Assembly (NCBI RefSeq): GCF_025457605.1
Contig: NZ_JAMZFY010000001.1
Coordinates: 1,302,001-1,366,000, forward strand
Origin: Haloarcula laminariae
Lineage (GTDB): Archaea; Halobacteriota; Halobacteria; Halobacteriales; Haloarculaceae
Length of the DNA stretch: 64,000 nt
Direction: 5' to 3'
Shown: positions 26,770-36,270 of the stretch, one piece after another
How positions within the stretch are numbered: the first letter of the stretch is position 1
Layout of the letters: each line of letters begins with the position of its first letter
Translations under genes and position numbers: made by a program
Notes under the pieces: generated by a model
What the model saw: only the letters and a program-made list of their open reading frames with translations
What the model was told of the DNA's origin: nothing
The model's database searches: none

Positions 26770-27107
26770 TGCACCCAGCGCAGGTTGACCCCTCCGTCAT
26801 TCCCCCGCACTACCTGCTCCTGCTGGTAGCTACGTTAGTCGCCGCCGGGATGGGGCTGTTTATCGTCTATCAGGCGTACCAGGGGTACCGTCGGAGTGAC
26901 AGGAAGCAGATGCTGTTTCTGGCTATCGGGCTCGCGCTCATCACTGTCGCCTCTCCGATGGTCTCGCTGGTGATTTCGGCCGCCGCGTTGCAGTTCCGAC
27001 TCGAACTAATCGTGTACACGTTCTACTCGCCGTTCGTGAGTAACATCATCAAAATCGTCGGTATCGGGTTCATCATCTATTCGCTCTCCTTACAGAGCGA
27101 TTCCTGA
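26769..27107 (+). CDS. small three-helix membrane protein partnered with wHTH regulator
   Basis: 112 aa from the ATG at 26769 that overlaps the regulator's stop. Three hydrophobic segments: LLLLVATLVAAGMGLFIVY, MLFLAIGLALITVASPMVS and SNIIKIVGIGFIIYSLSL. Residues YQAYQGYRRSDRKQ form the cytoplasmic loop. It matches the small membrane proteins (DUF7521-like) that accompany winged-helix regulators in haloarchaea. It may act as a membrane sensor for the regulator; this is inference from gene order. Confidence 0.78.
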   Translation: MHPAQVDPSVIPPHYLLLLVATLVAAGMGLFIVYQAYQGYRRSDRKQMLFLAIGLALITVASPMVSLVISAAALQFRLELIVYTFYSPFVSNIIKIVGIGFIIYSLSLQSDS

Positions 27108-27174
27108 GACGGAGGCGCTGCCGTCTCAGCTAGCTATGAACACTCTGTGAGTTCCCCGCCCGCTCTCCCCTGAG

Positions 27175-28374
27175 TTACGATTCCATCCGCGCGCTGTTCG
27201 TGCCGAGCTGCTGTGGTCGGACCAGCGACTCGTTTTCCTGTCTGTCGAGGACCATCGCGAACAGGAGGAACGCGACGCCGACAACGACCAGCAGCGGCGA
27301 GAGCATCCCGTCGAAACCGAGGCCCGACCCCGTGGCGAGGCGACGGCCGAGCGCGTACACGCTGCCGAGCACGCCCAGCCCCGTGACGCCCGCCCCGAAG
27401 AGATAGAAGAAGACCAGCGGGTGAAAGTCCAGGATGAGGTACTTCGTCTTCAGCCGCCAGAGGAACCCGCGCAACAGCAGCGTCGACACCCGCGGCACGT
27501 ACGACGAGTACCGGATGTGGCTCTCCTCGTCGGCGTACTCCACGTCGGTCGGTACGTCCGCGATGTGCGCGTCGGCGACGTTGAGCCTGATGAGCAACTC
27601 GTTGCAGTAGCCGTAGTCCTCGTAGAGGGTCGTCACGCCGACCGCCTGGAGTGACTCCCGGGAGATGACGGTGTAGCCGTTCTGCGGGTCCATCACTCGC
27701 CAGTACCCGCTCGCGATTTTCGTCAGGAACGTCAGGATGAAGTTCCCGACGAGTCTGAGCGTCGGCATCTCGCTGCGGTACTCCCGCCGCAGCAGTCGGT
27801 TCCCCTTCGTGTACCCGGCCTCCCCCTCCACGATGGGGTCAATGAGGTCCGAGAGCACCTCGGGGTCCATCTGCCCGTCGCCGTCGATGGTCGCGACCGC
27901 GTCGACGCCGTCGACGAGCGCCGCGAGGTAGCCGGTCTTTATCGCGCCGCCCGCGCCCTGGTTCGAGCGGTGCTGTATCGGGACGATGCGCCCCCGGCGG
28001 CGTATCTCGCTCGCGCGGTCTGCCAGGGCAGTCCGGACGCTGTCCTCGCTCGCCGCGAGCGAGTCGACGCTCCAGGCCCGCTGTAACCCCGGCTGCTCCT
28101 CCGGCAGATGTCGGTCGAGTATCTCGGTCGCGTCGGCGGGGTTCTGCCCGTCGGTGGCCGTTCGCCGGTCGGTCCCCCCGTCGGTCCGCCTGCGCTGTCG
28201 GTCGGCGTCGTCGCTCCGGGCCGCCAGAATCTCGGTCCACGTGTCGTCGGTCGAGGCGTCGTCGACGACGTATATCCGGTCGACGTACCCCGGAATCCCC
28301 CGGATGACGTCGCCGATGAACTGCTCCTCGTTGTACGCCGGGACGACCACGCCGACGCGCTCGTTGGCGTACAT
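27175..28374 (-). CDS. GT2 glycosyltransferase with C-terminal membrane helices
   Basis: 399 aa from the ATG at 28374. The GT-A start VGVVVPAYNEEQFIG is at residues 7-21, VVDDASTDDT follows, and the acidic metal site is ATIDGDGQMDPE (~165). Between the first DDAS motif and the donor region there is an unusual ~90-residue hydrophilic, Arg/Asp-rich insertion. Two C-terminal helices (VFFYLFGAGVTGLGVLG and LSPLLVVVGVAFLLFAMVL) tie it to the membrane, as in dolichyl-phosphate sugar synthases. Its start overlaps the stop of the dehydrogenase gene, so it is translated in the same operon. Product: probably a lipid-linked sugar for the surface glycan. Confidence 0.88.
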   Translation of the reverse strand: MYANERVGVVVPAYNEEQFIGDVIRGIPGYVDRIYVVDDASTDDTWTEILAARSDDADRQRRRTDGGTDRRTATDGQNPADATEILDRHLPEEQPGLQRAWSVDSLAASEDSVRTALADRASEIRRRGRIVPIQHRSNQGAGGAIKTGYLAALVDGVDAVATIDGDGQMDPEVLSDLIDPIVEGEAGYTKGNRLLRREYRSEMPTLRLVGNFILTFLTKIASGYWRVMDPQNGYTVISRESLQAVGVTTLYEDYGYCNELLIRLNVADAHIADVPTDVEYADEESHIRYSSYVPRVSTLLLRGFLWRLKTKYLILDFHPLVFFYLFGAGVTGLGVLGSVYALGRRLATGSGLGFDGMLSPLLVVVGVAFLLFAMVLDRQENESLVRPQQLGTNSARMES

Positions 28375-29741
28375 TACAGCCCTCGGTAGATGAACCCGTG
28401 TTCGGCGGCCTCTTCGTCCCCGTAGGTGCCTGTCACGTCGACCAGTACCGGCGGGTCGTTCATCTCGCTGCTCAGGGCGTCGAGGTCCAGCGAGGTGAAC
28501 TGGTCGTGGGGCGTCGCCAACAGCACGCCGTCGAAGCCGCTGGCGGAGAGTTCCGTCTGGACCGGGATGTCGAAATCGCGCCGGACTCGCTCGTTCGGAA
28601 CGTGGGGGTCGACCCCGACGACGTCGACGGCCGTCCGGAGCTGCTCGATGGCGTCTTTCAGCACCGGTGAGCGGGTGTCCGTCGTGTTGGCCTTGTAGGC
28701 GAACCCGAGCACGAGCAGCCGGGGCGTCCCGTCCGTGGACTGTAGCGCCGTCTCCACTCCCACCCCGTCCGCTACCTGTCCCCCGTCGGTGTTGACGGCC
28801 TCCCGCTCGCGGTCCTGTATCCGCGTTCGCTCGGTGAGCGCGTCGAGCGTGGCCGTGACCATCTGGCTCGCGAACTCGCCGTTGACCGTTCTGGCGGCCC
28901 GCATGAGCTCCGATTCGAACCCGTGTTGCTCGAACTTCCAGATGAGGTAGTTCGGGTCCACGGGGATGCAGTGGCCGCCGACGCTCCCGGGGTGGTACTC
29001 GTGGAAGTTCCACTTCGTCGCGGCGGCCTCGATGACCTCGCGGGCGTCTATCGGGAGGCCCAGCTGCTGACAGCCGTAGGCGAACTCGTTCATCAGCGCG
29101 ATGTTGACGTCACGCTGGGTGTTTTCGAGACACTTTGCGGCCTCGGCCGTCTCCATCGTCTGGGCGCGGTGGAGGCCCGCGTCGACGATATCGCCGTAGA
29201 GCGCACAGAGCCGCTCGAGCGCGGTGTCGTCGTATCCGCTCACTATCTTGACGATGTCGGACAACCCCCTGTCGCCGTTTCCGGGGACGATGCGCTCCGG
29301 GGAGTAGCCGACGAAGAAATCCTCGCCGACCGCCAGGCCCGACGCCGCCTCCAGCACGGGGACGAGCCGCTCCCGGGTCGCGCCCGGATACACCGTCGAC
29401 TCCAGGACGACGGTCGACCCGTCGGTGAGGCTCTCGCCGACGGTCTTCCCGGCCGATTCCACGAACGAGAGGTCGGGCCGTCCCTCCTCGTCTATCGGCG
29501 TCGGAACGGTGATTACGTAGTAATCGCTCGCCTCAATCTCGCCCGTGCTCGTCGTGAACCTGATGTCGCTTCGGTCGACGGCCTCGGAGCCGACCTCGTC
29601 GGTCGGGTCCTCTCCGTCCCTGAAACGCGCTGTTTTCTCTTCGTCCGTGTCGAGGCCAACGACGTCGTGTCCCGCCTCGTCGAAGGCCAGTGCGAGGGGC
29701 AAGCCGACGTATCCCATTCCGACGATGCTCAGATGCGCCAT
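28374..29741 (-). CDS. UDP-sugar 6-dehydrogenase (UDP-glucose/UDP-ManNAc type)
   Basis: 455 aa. The Rossmann NAD site is SIVGMGYVGLPLALAF at residues 5-20. The central domain has the conserved STVYPGATRE and the active-site Cys in SVGGHCIPVDP (~260). The C-terminal UDP-binding domain has LGFAYKANTTDTRSP. The NDP-sugar-DH family oxidises C6 of UDP-hexose to a uronate; the motif set fits UDP-ManNAc dehydrogenase at least as well as UDP-glucose dehydrogenase. A ~30-residue polar insertion precedes the C-terminal domain. It heads the operon with the GT2 gene and supplies an acidic sugar for the glycan. Confidence 0.92.
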   Translation of the reverse strand: MAHLSIVGMGYVGLPLALAFDEAGHDVVGLDTDEEKTARFRDGEDPTDEVGSEAVDRSDIRFTTSTGEIEASDYYVITVPTPIDEEGRPDLSFVESAGKTVGESLTDGSTVVLESTVYPGATRERLVPVLEAASGLAVGEDFFVGYSPERIVPGNGDRGLSDIVKIVSGYDDTALERLCALYGDIVDAGLHRAQTMETAEAAKCLENTQRDVNIALMNEFAYGCQQLGLPIDAREVIEAAATKWNFHEYHPGSVGGHCIPVDPNYLIWKFEQHGFESELMRAARTVNGEFASQMVTATLDALTERTRIQDREREAVNTDGGQVADGVGVETALQSTDGTPRLLVLGFAYKANTTDTRSPVLKDAIEQLRTAVDVVGVDPHVPNERVRRDFDIPVQTELSASGFDGVLLATPHDQFTSLDLDALSSEMNDPPVLVDVTGTYGDEEAAEHGFIYRGL

Positions 29742-30122
29742 CTTGTCCGGTACCCCCAGTGGGATATGAATAGTTATAGATAGCTTTGCAACAATAGTGC
29801 GATTATAGGACCGCTTCGGGCGCCACTTTCCACACCGACTTTCACCTCAATATGGGACGGTGGACCCGTTTTGAAGGATTGAAAACGCCGATATCGGCCA
29901 GTTACCGATAGCGCGCTCACGGCGCTCCCCTCTCTGACTCACGACGCGGAACAATTATCAAAAAACGGTAATTTACCTATTACAAGGACGGGAGATAGCC
30001 TCGATTCCCGGTCTCGGTGTCCCGGTTCGCCTTCTCGTTTCGCCGGTCCGGGGATACGTCCGACGCGGGCGTCGGCTCCATCCATCCGGCCCGTAACGGG
30101 GGCCTATTCGGATAGCCGGACG
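29742..30122. other. AT-rich intergenic region, promoter of the dehydrogenase-GT2 operon
   Basis: 381 nt upstream of the minus-strand dehydrogenase and downstream of the FemAB-like gene's stop. It is distinctly AT-richer than the coding DNA. A TATA-like stretch (ATAGTTATAGATAG, ~29770) is set just upstream of the dehydrogenase start. A run of short A/T tracts (ACAATTATCAAAAAACGG, ~29951) could terminate the FemAB transcript. No gene seen. Confidence 0.55.
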
Positions 30123-31169
30123 CTACGTCGGCAGTGCCCAGTCCGTCACGTCGTCGATGCCCTTTCCGGCCAGCTCGTTGCGGGCCGTGTGTGCTTTCCG
30201 AGCGAGAACCATCAGGTCGGATTTGATTTCGTAGTTGACGACGGGCTCCCCGTTGAACTTGCTCTTGTACCGGGAGATACGACGATTGAGCGCGTTCCCG
30301 AAGTGGTAGCGCTCGACGCTCTCCAGGTCGGGGTCCTCGAGGATATCCGTGAGTATCTCCCAGTGGAGCAGGCTGTTCACGCTCACTCCCTCGTAGTTCG
30401 CTTTCGTGCCGCCCTGCCAGAATATCGCGTCACCGTTCGCGTGCAGGAGGGTGATGCCGCTGAGGAACTCACCGTCCGGTCCCCGTGCGACGTAGACTTT
30501 CGCGTTGTCTCCGAGCCGGGTTGCGACCGAACGTGCGAACGACCGCGGCGTGGGATAGGCGAGGCCCTGCGCGGCGTGTCGGTCCTTGAGCTCGCCACAG
30601 ATGCGCTCGGCCGCGGCCGCCCCCTCGGTCGTGATGGCCACGGCGAGCTCGTCCCCCTTGCGTATCTCCTTTCGCAGGTCCCGCGTGAACGACTGCAGGA
30701 CCGACTCCGCATCACGGTCGGCCAGTTCGAGGACGTGGTTGAACCGCGGCTCCACGTTGTGGTCACTCCACAGATACGGCCGCGGGTCGCCGTACTTGGG
30801 GCTCCCGACGATTCCGAACAGGGTCCGGAACTTCCCGGCGTCGACCGCGTCGAGCGCCGCCTCGGTGAACTGTTCGTTGAGCTTCTCCCGTTTTCGCTGC
30901 TTCGGACTCGTCGGCAGCAACACCGGGCCGAGCCAGGGCACGGCGAGGCCCGGCGGCGGCGAGATGACGAACCGGAACGGATACATCGTGCGCACGAAGA
31001 CCGGGAGGAGACCGACCGGCTGCTGCCCCCGGAACCCGCCGAGCAGCTGCATGTCGCCCGCCTCGTGTTCGTCTATCAGTGCGAGCATCTCGGGCTGGTG
31101 GAACGGACCGACCCCGGAGTCCGGGAGCAGGTCCCCCCACTCGTCGAGTGAAAGGCGTCGTATCTCCAT
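30123..31169 (-). CDS. FemAB-like / GNAT-fold peptidyl or acyl transferase (first of pair)
   Basis: 348 aa from the ATG at 31169 (MEIRRLSLDEWGDLLPD). The layout is that of FemAB-type proteins: a first GNAT half (~1-150, FHQPEMLALIDE, GLLPVF, FVISPPPGLAVPWLGP) and a second (~160-330, DAESVLQSFTRDLRKEIRK, GITLLHANGDAIFWQGG, SVNSLLHWEIL). The family in bacteria adds amino acids to peptidoglycan; related copies in exopolysaccharide/PEP-CTERM loci are of unknown substrate. It lies 5 nt from the next FemAB-like gene, so the two are co-transcribed. Confidence 0.8.
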   Translation of the reverse strand: MEIRRLSLDEWGDLLPDSGVGPFHQPEMLALIDEHEAGDMQLLGGFRGQQPVGLLPVFVRTMYPFRFVISPPPGLAVPWLGPVLLPTSPKQRKREKLNEQFTEAALDAVDAGKFRTLFGIVGSPKYGDPRPYLWSDHNVEPRFNHVLELADRDAESVLQSFTRDLRKEIRKGDELAVAITTEGAAAAERICGELKDRHAAQGLAYPTPRSFARSVATRLGDNAKVYVARGPDGEFLSGITLLHANGDAIFWQGGTKANYEGVSVNSLLHWEILTDILEDPDLESVERYHFGNALNRRISRYKSKFNGEPVVNYEIKSDLMVLARKAHTARNELAGKGIDDVTDWALPT

Positions 31170-31174
31170 GCCAG

Positions 31175-32254
31175 TCAGATACCTATCTGTTTTCGAACCT
31201 GCGGCCCGACCACGCGTGTGACCGTCAGCGGCAGCCGCTTCCAGACCTCTTTGGCCCGCTCGTACTTGTCCGCCTCCGGGTCGGGGAGGTCGACCGTCTC
31301 CCCCGGGAAGTAGTGGACGTCGTCGTACCAGGTTTTGGTCCCGCCGAAGCTCTTCTTGAACATGTAGACGCCGGAGCCTTCCCGCGTGCGGCCGAACTCG
31401 TAGGCGTCGAACCCGTCCTCCGCGGCGCGTTCCAGGGACTTCCAGAGGAGGAGGCTCCCGCCGTTCAGGTCGCGGTAGTCGTAGTTGTTCACGACGCCCC
31501 ACTGGTAGACCGTCGACCCGAGCGAGAGGTCGACCATCCCGTTTATCGCCTCCCCCTCGTGCAGTATCAGGCTGAGACGGAAGTGGCCGTCCGCCTGCAT
31601 CCGGTCCCAGAGCGTCTCGAAGAACTCGAAGGAGTGGGCCGGGCTCCCGTGGCGGTGCATCGTTCTGAGGTAGAGCCGGTAGTACGTCTTCAGGTCGGCC
31701 ATCGAATCCGCGACTCTGAACTCCAGGGCGTCGTTGTCGGCGGCCTGGGTTATCTGGCGCTGCCGGCTGTCCCGGACTCCCTCCCAGACCGCGTCGGCCC
31801 CGACGTCGGTCGCTCGCCGGAACGTGACGTATCTGTTCTTCACGTCGAACTCCGCCGCGTCGGTGTCCCGGTCCCCGCGGAGGCTGACGTAATCGACGCC
31901 CAGCTCCGCCGCGAGCCGCTTGGTCTGTTCCAGCAGGAGCCGCCTGGCCTTCGATGCCTGCGCCGTCTCGGCACAGACGATGCCGCCGCGCTCGGCGAAC
32001 GCCGGGGACAGCAGCTTCGACCCGAAGAGACGGCTTTCGACGTGGTACAGCGGCAGCGCGGCCGCTATCTCGTCGCTCGCCCGCTCGCGGGCCACGAGGT
32101 GCCAGCGGTCGTGGCCGTACGACGCGACCGCGTCGCTCCAGCCCCAGTGGTTGTACGCCGGGCCGTCGTTGCGGTCGACGAACTCGTTCCAGGCCCGCCT
32201 GTCATCGCACTCGTCTACGGTGTACTGCTCGGTCGTCTGTAGCGAGTCTAGCAT
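31175..32254 (-). CDS. FemAB-like / GNAT-fold transferase (second of pair)
   Basis: 359 aa. It starts MLDSLQTTEQYTVDECDDRRAWNEFV, and the first half has AYNHWGWSDAVASYGHDRWHL and ALPLYHVESRLFGSKLLSPAF. The second half is the typical one: VRDSRQRQITQAADNDALEF, LYLRTMHRHGSPAHS, and VYQWGVVNNYDYRDLNGGSL. SGVYMFKKSFGGTKTW is the FemAB-like C-terminal motif. A paralogue is immediately downstream. Bacterial exopolysaccharide gene sets also often carry FemAB-family copies, so a glycan-decorating acyl transfer is inferred. Confidence 0.83.
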   Translation of the reverse strand: MLDSLQTTEQYTVDECDDRRAWNEFVDRNDGPAYNHWGWSDAVASYGHDRWHLVARERASDEIAAALPLYHVESRLFGSKLLSPAFAERGGIVCAETAQASKARRLLLEQTKRLAAELGVDYVSLRGDRDTDAAEFDVKNRYVTFRRATDVGADAVWEGVRDSRQRQITQAADNDALEFRVADSMADLKTYYRLYLRTMHRHGSPAHSFEFFETLWDRMQADGHFRLSLILHEGEAINGMVDLSLGSTVYQWGVVNNYDYRDLNGGSLLLWKSLERAAEDGFDAYEFGRTREGSGVYMFKKSFGGTKTWYDDVHYFPGETVDLPDPEADKYERAKEVWKRLPLTVTRVVGPQVRKQIGI

Positions 32255-32473
32255 CGCTGTCCTCCCCTGGCGCGGCCGCGTGACTGTTGTGCGAGCAGTC
32301 CGGCGACGGGTTCGAACGACGGTTCCTCGGGTCTTCGAGACAGGGCCGACGACAAGCCGGTTGACATATCAGTTCGAGCAGACGGGAGTTCGGGTCGTTA
32401 GTATGCAGGCGTTATCCCGCGCAGTCGCGGTCCCAGCCGCGCAATCACGCCCCAGGGCGGTCGTCGTCGGAGC

Positions 32474-33301
32474 TTACTGCCGGATGTTCCGCTCCGTCGC
32501 GGCGCTTGCGGTACAGCTATCGTACACGTCAGTCATCTTGACGAAGGAGAAACCCTTCCGCCGGAGCGTCTCGACGACCTGCCTGAACACGCTCTCGGCG
32601 GCGTCGATGTTCCGACCGTAGAAGAACCGCTTGGGGTAGTCGAGCTCCTCGTGTGCTCGCGTGTGATAGAAATCCTGGAGGTGGGTGTTGAACACGACGA
32701 CGTCCTGTAGCGGCACGCGCCGAAGCACGGGGAGAAACGGGGTCTTGATCGCTTTGATGTACGCCTGGGACAGCGGGATTCTGAGCTTCGGAACCACCCC
32801 GACCGGAATCTCGTACAGGTCGCCCGCCCGGTACGGTTCGATCGGCATGTCCAGGTTGTTGTACACCCCGGGGCGGTAGGTCGGAAAGACGCTCGAATCG
32901 AACTGGAACCCCTCCGATTCGAGGAGGCGCAGGTCGGACCGGTCGACCCGCCCCTGGGTCGACCGGTACCCCGCCGGCTGTCGGCCGAAAAAGGACTCGA
33001 ACGCCTGCTTCCCCCTGCGGACCTCCCGGCGGAGGTCGGCCGACCCGGAGAGGTCGTGCGTGTACGAGTGGAGGTGAAACTCGACCTCCAGGCGCTCCTG
33101 GAGCCGTTCGATGGCGTCCGGCCGTTCCTCTATCGTCTCCCCGACGACGAACACCGAAAGCGGGAGGTCGAGCCCGTCGATGAGGTCGATGTACTCGTCG
33201 AGATAGTCGAACGTCGCGTACTGTAGCTCCGGGTCGTCGAAATTCCAGTTGTTTTCGAGGTCGAGCGTGATACAGGCGTGTCGTCGGTTGTCGGCGCTCA
33301 T
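32474..33301 (-). CDS. polysaccharide deacetylase (NodB homology domain)
   Basis: 275 aa. CITLDLENNW at residues 10-19 holds the catalytic-base/metal Asp motif, VEFHLHSYTHDLSG (~95) is the His-rich metal site (HxxxH), and PAGYRSTQGRVDRS (~135) gives the third motif. The family removes N- or O-acetyl groups from polysaccharides. No signal peptide, so it acts on cytoplasmic or lipid-linked precursors, as in the XrtA-associated deacetylases of bacterial exopolysaccharide clusters. It is transcribed toward the FemAB-like pair, 219 nt away. Confidence 0.88.
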   Translation of the reverse strand: MSADNRRHACITLDLENNWNFDDPELQYATFDYLDEYIDLIDGLDLPLSVFVVGETIEERPDAIERLQERLEVEFHLHSYTHDLSGSADLRREVRRGKQAFESFFGRQPAGYRSTQGRVDRSDLRLLESEGFQFDSSVFPTYRPGVYNNLDMPIEPYRAGDLYEIPVGVVPKLRIPLSQAYIKAIKTPFLPVLRRVPLQDVVVFNTHLQDFYHTRAHEELDYPKRFFYGRNIDAAESVFRQVVETLRRKGFSFVKMTDVYDSCTASAATERNIRQ

Positions 33302-34042
33302 CAGGCCGTCCTCACGTGTCGATTGCGGTCGTCGACCGTGTGTCCGGACCGTCCGCAGGGGTGTCCCTGGACGGCCTCGGCGTCCGCTGCCGGTCGGGGG
33401 CAGTCCGAAAACGAATATCGCCGACCTGCACCCGCTCCGGCCGGCACACTTACACCAAACGTATCAGTGACAACTCTCATTCGAGCACTGCCAGCTACCG
33501 GCACCGAAATATTAGTAATAGCGACGATACGCCGGGCGGCCGCTTTCGTTTCGCCGTCCAAACTCCCGAAGGAGGCCGCAATTTCCGACGCCGGCGGTGT
33601 CGGCTCCGGCGGGCCGATACGGCACCCACACTCCGTGATACGTCCTCAGATGACCGCCCGCTATGTGCGGTTATGTCCGGGTTATCCCGGGACAGGGCGT
33701 CGATACTTATCTCTCAAGTCACAGTAGCTTCGGACCGAAGGTGCCACATTGGCAATGACATTCGCATTCGACTTCCCGACATCCCGGCGAGTCCGCGCTG
33801 TCTCCCACGTCGCTCGCACAGCCACTGGCTCGCCGGCCACCGTACGCTCCGGGGTCGGTCGCACGCTCGGACGGATAGCCGCCACCCGCGGGTGGCAACC
33901 GCCGGTAGTTCGGGACAGCCGGCAGTATCACCTCCGGCGAGAGCTATGAGACCGCCGCTCTCGACGAGCGCGCCGCGTCGAGCACCTCCGCCCAGGGGGT
34001 CGGCCGCTGACGGGTCGCGCCGGCGGTGTCCGGGGTGGTATC
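33302..34042. other. 741-nt intergenic region between divergent glycan genes
   Basis: The deacetylase (minus) and the first GT4 (plus) diverge from this region. A/T-rich tracts sit at about 33505-33525 (GAAATATTAGTAATAGCG) and may serve as a promoter. The rest is GC-rich, with no frame that shows good haloarchaeal codon bias or protein-like sequence. Several short open frames of 60-75 codons overlap on both strands and are not supported. No repeats or tRNA seen. Confidence 0.5.
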
Positions 34043-35062
34043 GTGGCTAGCGACGCTTCGTCGCTGAAGGTGCTGCAGGTGTCGAGCGCCGGGATGGAGT
34101 TCTTCCTGAACCAGCTGGACATCCTCGACGAGCTCGGCGTCGACTGCGACGCGGTGTACACCGGCGACTTCCGGGACGGGGGCCACGTCTACGGCGGGGA
34201 CAACATCCACACGGGCCTGCTGAACAGCATCGCCGGGCACAACCCGGTCTACTACGCGATTCGGGGGTCGATACTGTACCCCCAGATTCTCAAGTCGTCG
34301 CTGGTCGAGGACTACGACCTGGTCCACATCAACTCCGGCGTCGTCGCGCCGCTGGGGCTGGGCCAGCCACAGCGCCCCGTCGTCATGACCTTCTGGGGCG
34401 ACGACGTACTCGGCGACCGGCTGGGCGGGTTACAGCCGAAGCTGACGAAGCTCTGTGCCACCCGGAGCGACCACGTCATCGTCCGGAGCCAGGAGATGAA
34501 AGACGCCCTGCCCTGTGACGCGACGATTATCCCGAGCGGCGTCGACATGTCGCTTTTTAGCCCGATGGACCAGGTGCGGGCCCAGGAGGCCGTCGGCTGG
34601 AACCCGGACGAACGCCACGTCATCTTCCCGTATCACCCGTCGAACGAGAAGAAACGCTACCCCGTCGCCAGGGAGACGGTCGAGCGCGTCGACGAGGCGG
34701 TCGACGAGCGGGTCCGGCTCCAGGTCGTCGACGACGTGGACTTCGACGACATGCCGCTGTACTACAACGCCGCCGACGCGCTCCTGATGCCATCGCTCCG
34801 CGAGGGGTCGCCGAACACGGTCAAGGAAGCGATGGCCTGTAACCTCCCCGTCGTCTCGACCGAAGCCGGCGACACGCGGACGCGGCTGGGGCCGGTGGAC
34901 AACTCCTACGTCTGTTCGACCGACTCCGAACTGGTCGACGGGCTCATCGCCGTCCTGGAGTCGGGCGCACGCTCCGACGGGCGGGAGTTCGTCGAGGAGG
35001 TCAGCCTCGAACGGATGGGCGAGCGGATACTCTCCATCTACGAGTCGGTCCTGGAGCAATGA
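34043..35062 (+). CDS. GT4-type glycosyltransferase
   Basis: 339 aa from a GTG at 34043 (no upstream ATG fits). A GT-B fold is indicated: N-terminal KVLQVSSAGMEFFLNQLDIL, DLVHINSGVVAPLGL, and a C-terminal donor site with ADALLMPSLREGSPNTVKEA (~250) and the Glu in EAMACNLPVVSTEAGD. This is the family 4 signature. Its stop overlaps the next GT4 gene (ATGA). It most likely adds a sugar to a lipid-linked glycan on the cytoplasmic face. Confidence 0.88.
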   Translation: MASDASSLKVLQVSSAGMEFFLNQLDILDELGVDCDAVYTGDFRDGGHVYGGDNIHTGLLNSIAGHNPVYYAIRGSILYPQILKSSLVEDYDLVHINSGVVAPLGLGQPQRPVVMTFWGDDVLGDRLGGLQPKLTKLCATRSDHVIVRSQEMKDALPCDATIIPSGVDMSLFSPMDQVRAQEAVGWNPDERHVIFPYHPSNEKKRYPVARETVERVDEAVDERVRLQVVDDVDFDDMPLYYNAADALLMPSLREGSPNTVKEAMACNLPVVSTEAGDTRTRLGPVDNSYVCSTDSELVDGLIAVLESGARSDGREFVEEVSLERMGERILSIYESVLEQ

Positions 35063-36270
35063 CCGCGCCGGCGAACGGTCAGGCGGCCGCGTCCGGGCAC
35101 AGCGTTCACGCGCCGTCGGACGCGGACGTGACGCTCCCCCCGCGCTCGCACGTCTGTTTCATCAGCCCGTACATCCGGGCGTATCTGGAGCCGGGTGCCG
35201 AGACCCACGTCGGCGGGGCTCAGCGACAGCAGTACCTGCTCGCGACGCGGCTTCGGGAGCGGGGCCACACGGTCTCGTTCGTCTCCTTCGAGTCCGAGGG
35301 CGACACCCGCGAACGAATCGACGGGTTCGACGTCTGGAACACGCTCCCGGCGACGAACGACGCGGTCGCGGCGCCGAAAGCGCTCGCGAAGATACTCCGG
35401 ACCATCCGTCGCGTCGACGCGGACCTCTTCTACGTCCGCGGGAACCCGCCCCTCTGTATCCTGGCGAGCTACTGCTGTGCGCTGTTGGACGAGTCGCTGG
35501 TCTACGTCGTTGCCAACGACTCGAACGTCGAGCTCTCGAAGCTGTCCACCCACCACGGGCTGTTCGAGTACACCCTGCCCAAACTGGCCTACGTCGACGC
35601 CATCGGACGGGCCGACCGGGTCGTCGCCCAGACCGACCACCAGCGCGACATCCTCGCGGACGTGTTCGACATCCAGTCGACGGTCGTCCCGAACGGCTAC
35701 ACCGTCCCTCCCGACGACGAGGTCGTTCCGGCGTCGGAGCGGGGCCACGTGCTGTGGGTCGGGACGCTCGACCCCGACCAGAAGCGACCCGAGCGGTTCC
35801 TCGACCTGGCCGAGCGGCTCCCCGGCGTCGACTTCCGGATGGTCGGCTGGTCCGAGGACGCCGCCTACCGGAGCGGCATCGTCGACCGCGCGGACGCGCT
35901 CCCGAACCTGGCGTTCGAGGGGTTCGTCCCGCCCGACGAAATCGACCGCCACTACCGGGACGCCGTCGCCTACGTGAACACGTCGGCCTACGAGGGGTTC
36001 CCCAACACCGTCCTCGAATCGTGGCGCTTTGCCGTGCCGGTCGTCTCGCTGCGGGCCGTCCTCGACGGACTCCTCGCGGACGCGGGGGTCGGCTACCGGA
36101 CCGGCACGATGGACGAGCTGACCGAGACTGTAGACCGGCTCTGGAACGACCGGGACGAGGCCGCGGCGACGGGGCGGGCGGGCCGTGAGTACCTGCAGGA
36201 CAACTACGCCCTGGACGCGGTCTACGAGACGTACGCCGGGATATTCACCGACATCATCTCGGGGCCGTGA
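35059..36270 (+). CDS. GT4-type glycosyltransferase
   Basis: 403 aa, overlapping the preceding GT4 by 4 nt. Motifs of GT-B family 4: ETHVGGAQRQQYLLATRLRE near residue 50 (acceptor side), VVPNGYTVP (~215), VLWVGTLDPDQKRPERFLDL (~235), and the donor loop AYEGFPNTVLESWRFAVPVV (~315). The pair of adjacent GT4 enzymes suggests consecutive sugar additions. Confidence 0.9.
   Translation: MTAPANGQAAASGHSVHAPSDADVTLPPRSHVCFISPYIRAYLEPGAETHVGGAQRQQYLLATRLRERGHTVSFVSFESEGDTRERIDGFDVWNTLPATNDAVAAPKALAKILRTIRRVDADLFYVRGNPPLCILASYCCALLDESLVYVVANDSNVELSKLSTHHGLFEYTLPKLAYVDAIGRADRVVAQTDHQRDILADVFDIQSTVVPNGYTVPPDDEVVPASERGHVLWVGTLDPDQKRPERFLDLAERLPGVDFRMVGWSEDAAYRSGIVDRADALPNLAFEGFVPPDEIDRHYRDAVAYVNTSAYEGFPNTVLESWRFAVPVVSLRAVLDGLLADAGVGYRTGTMDELTETVDRLWNDRDEAAATGRAGREYLQDNYALDAVYETYAGIFTDIISGP

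Noticed and set aside
33302..34042. Several 60- to 245-codon frames between the deacetylase and GT4 genes
   Set aside because: They run on both strands over each other, are Arg/Pro-rich and have no domains; treated as non-coding.
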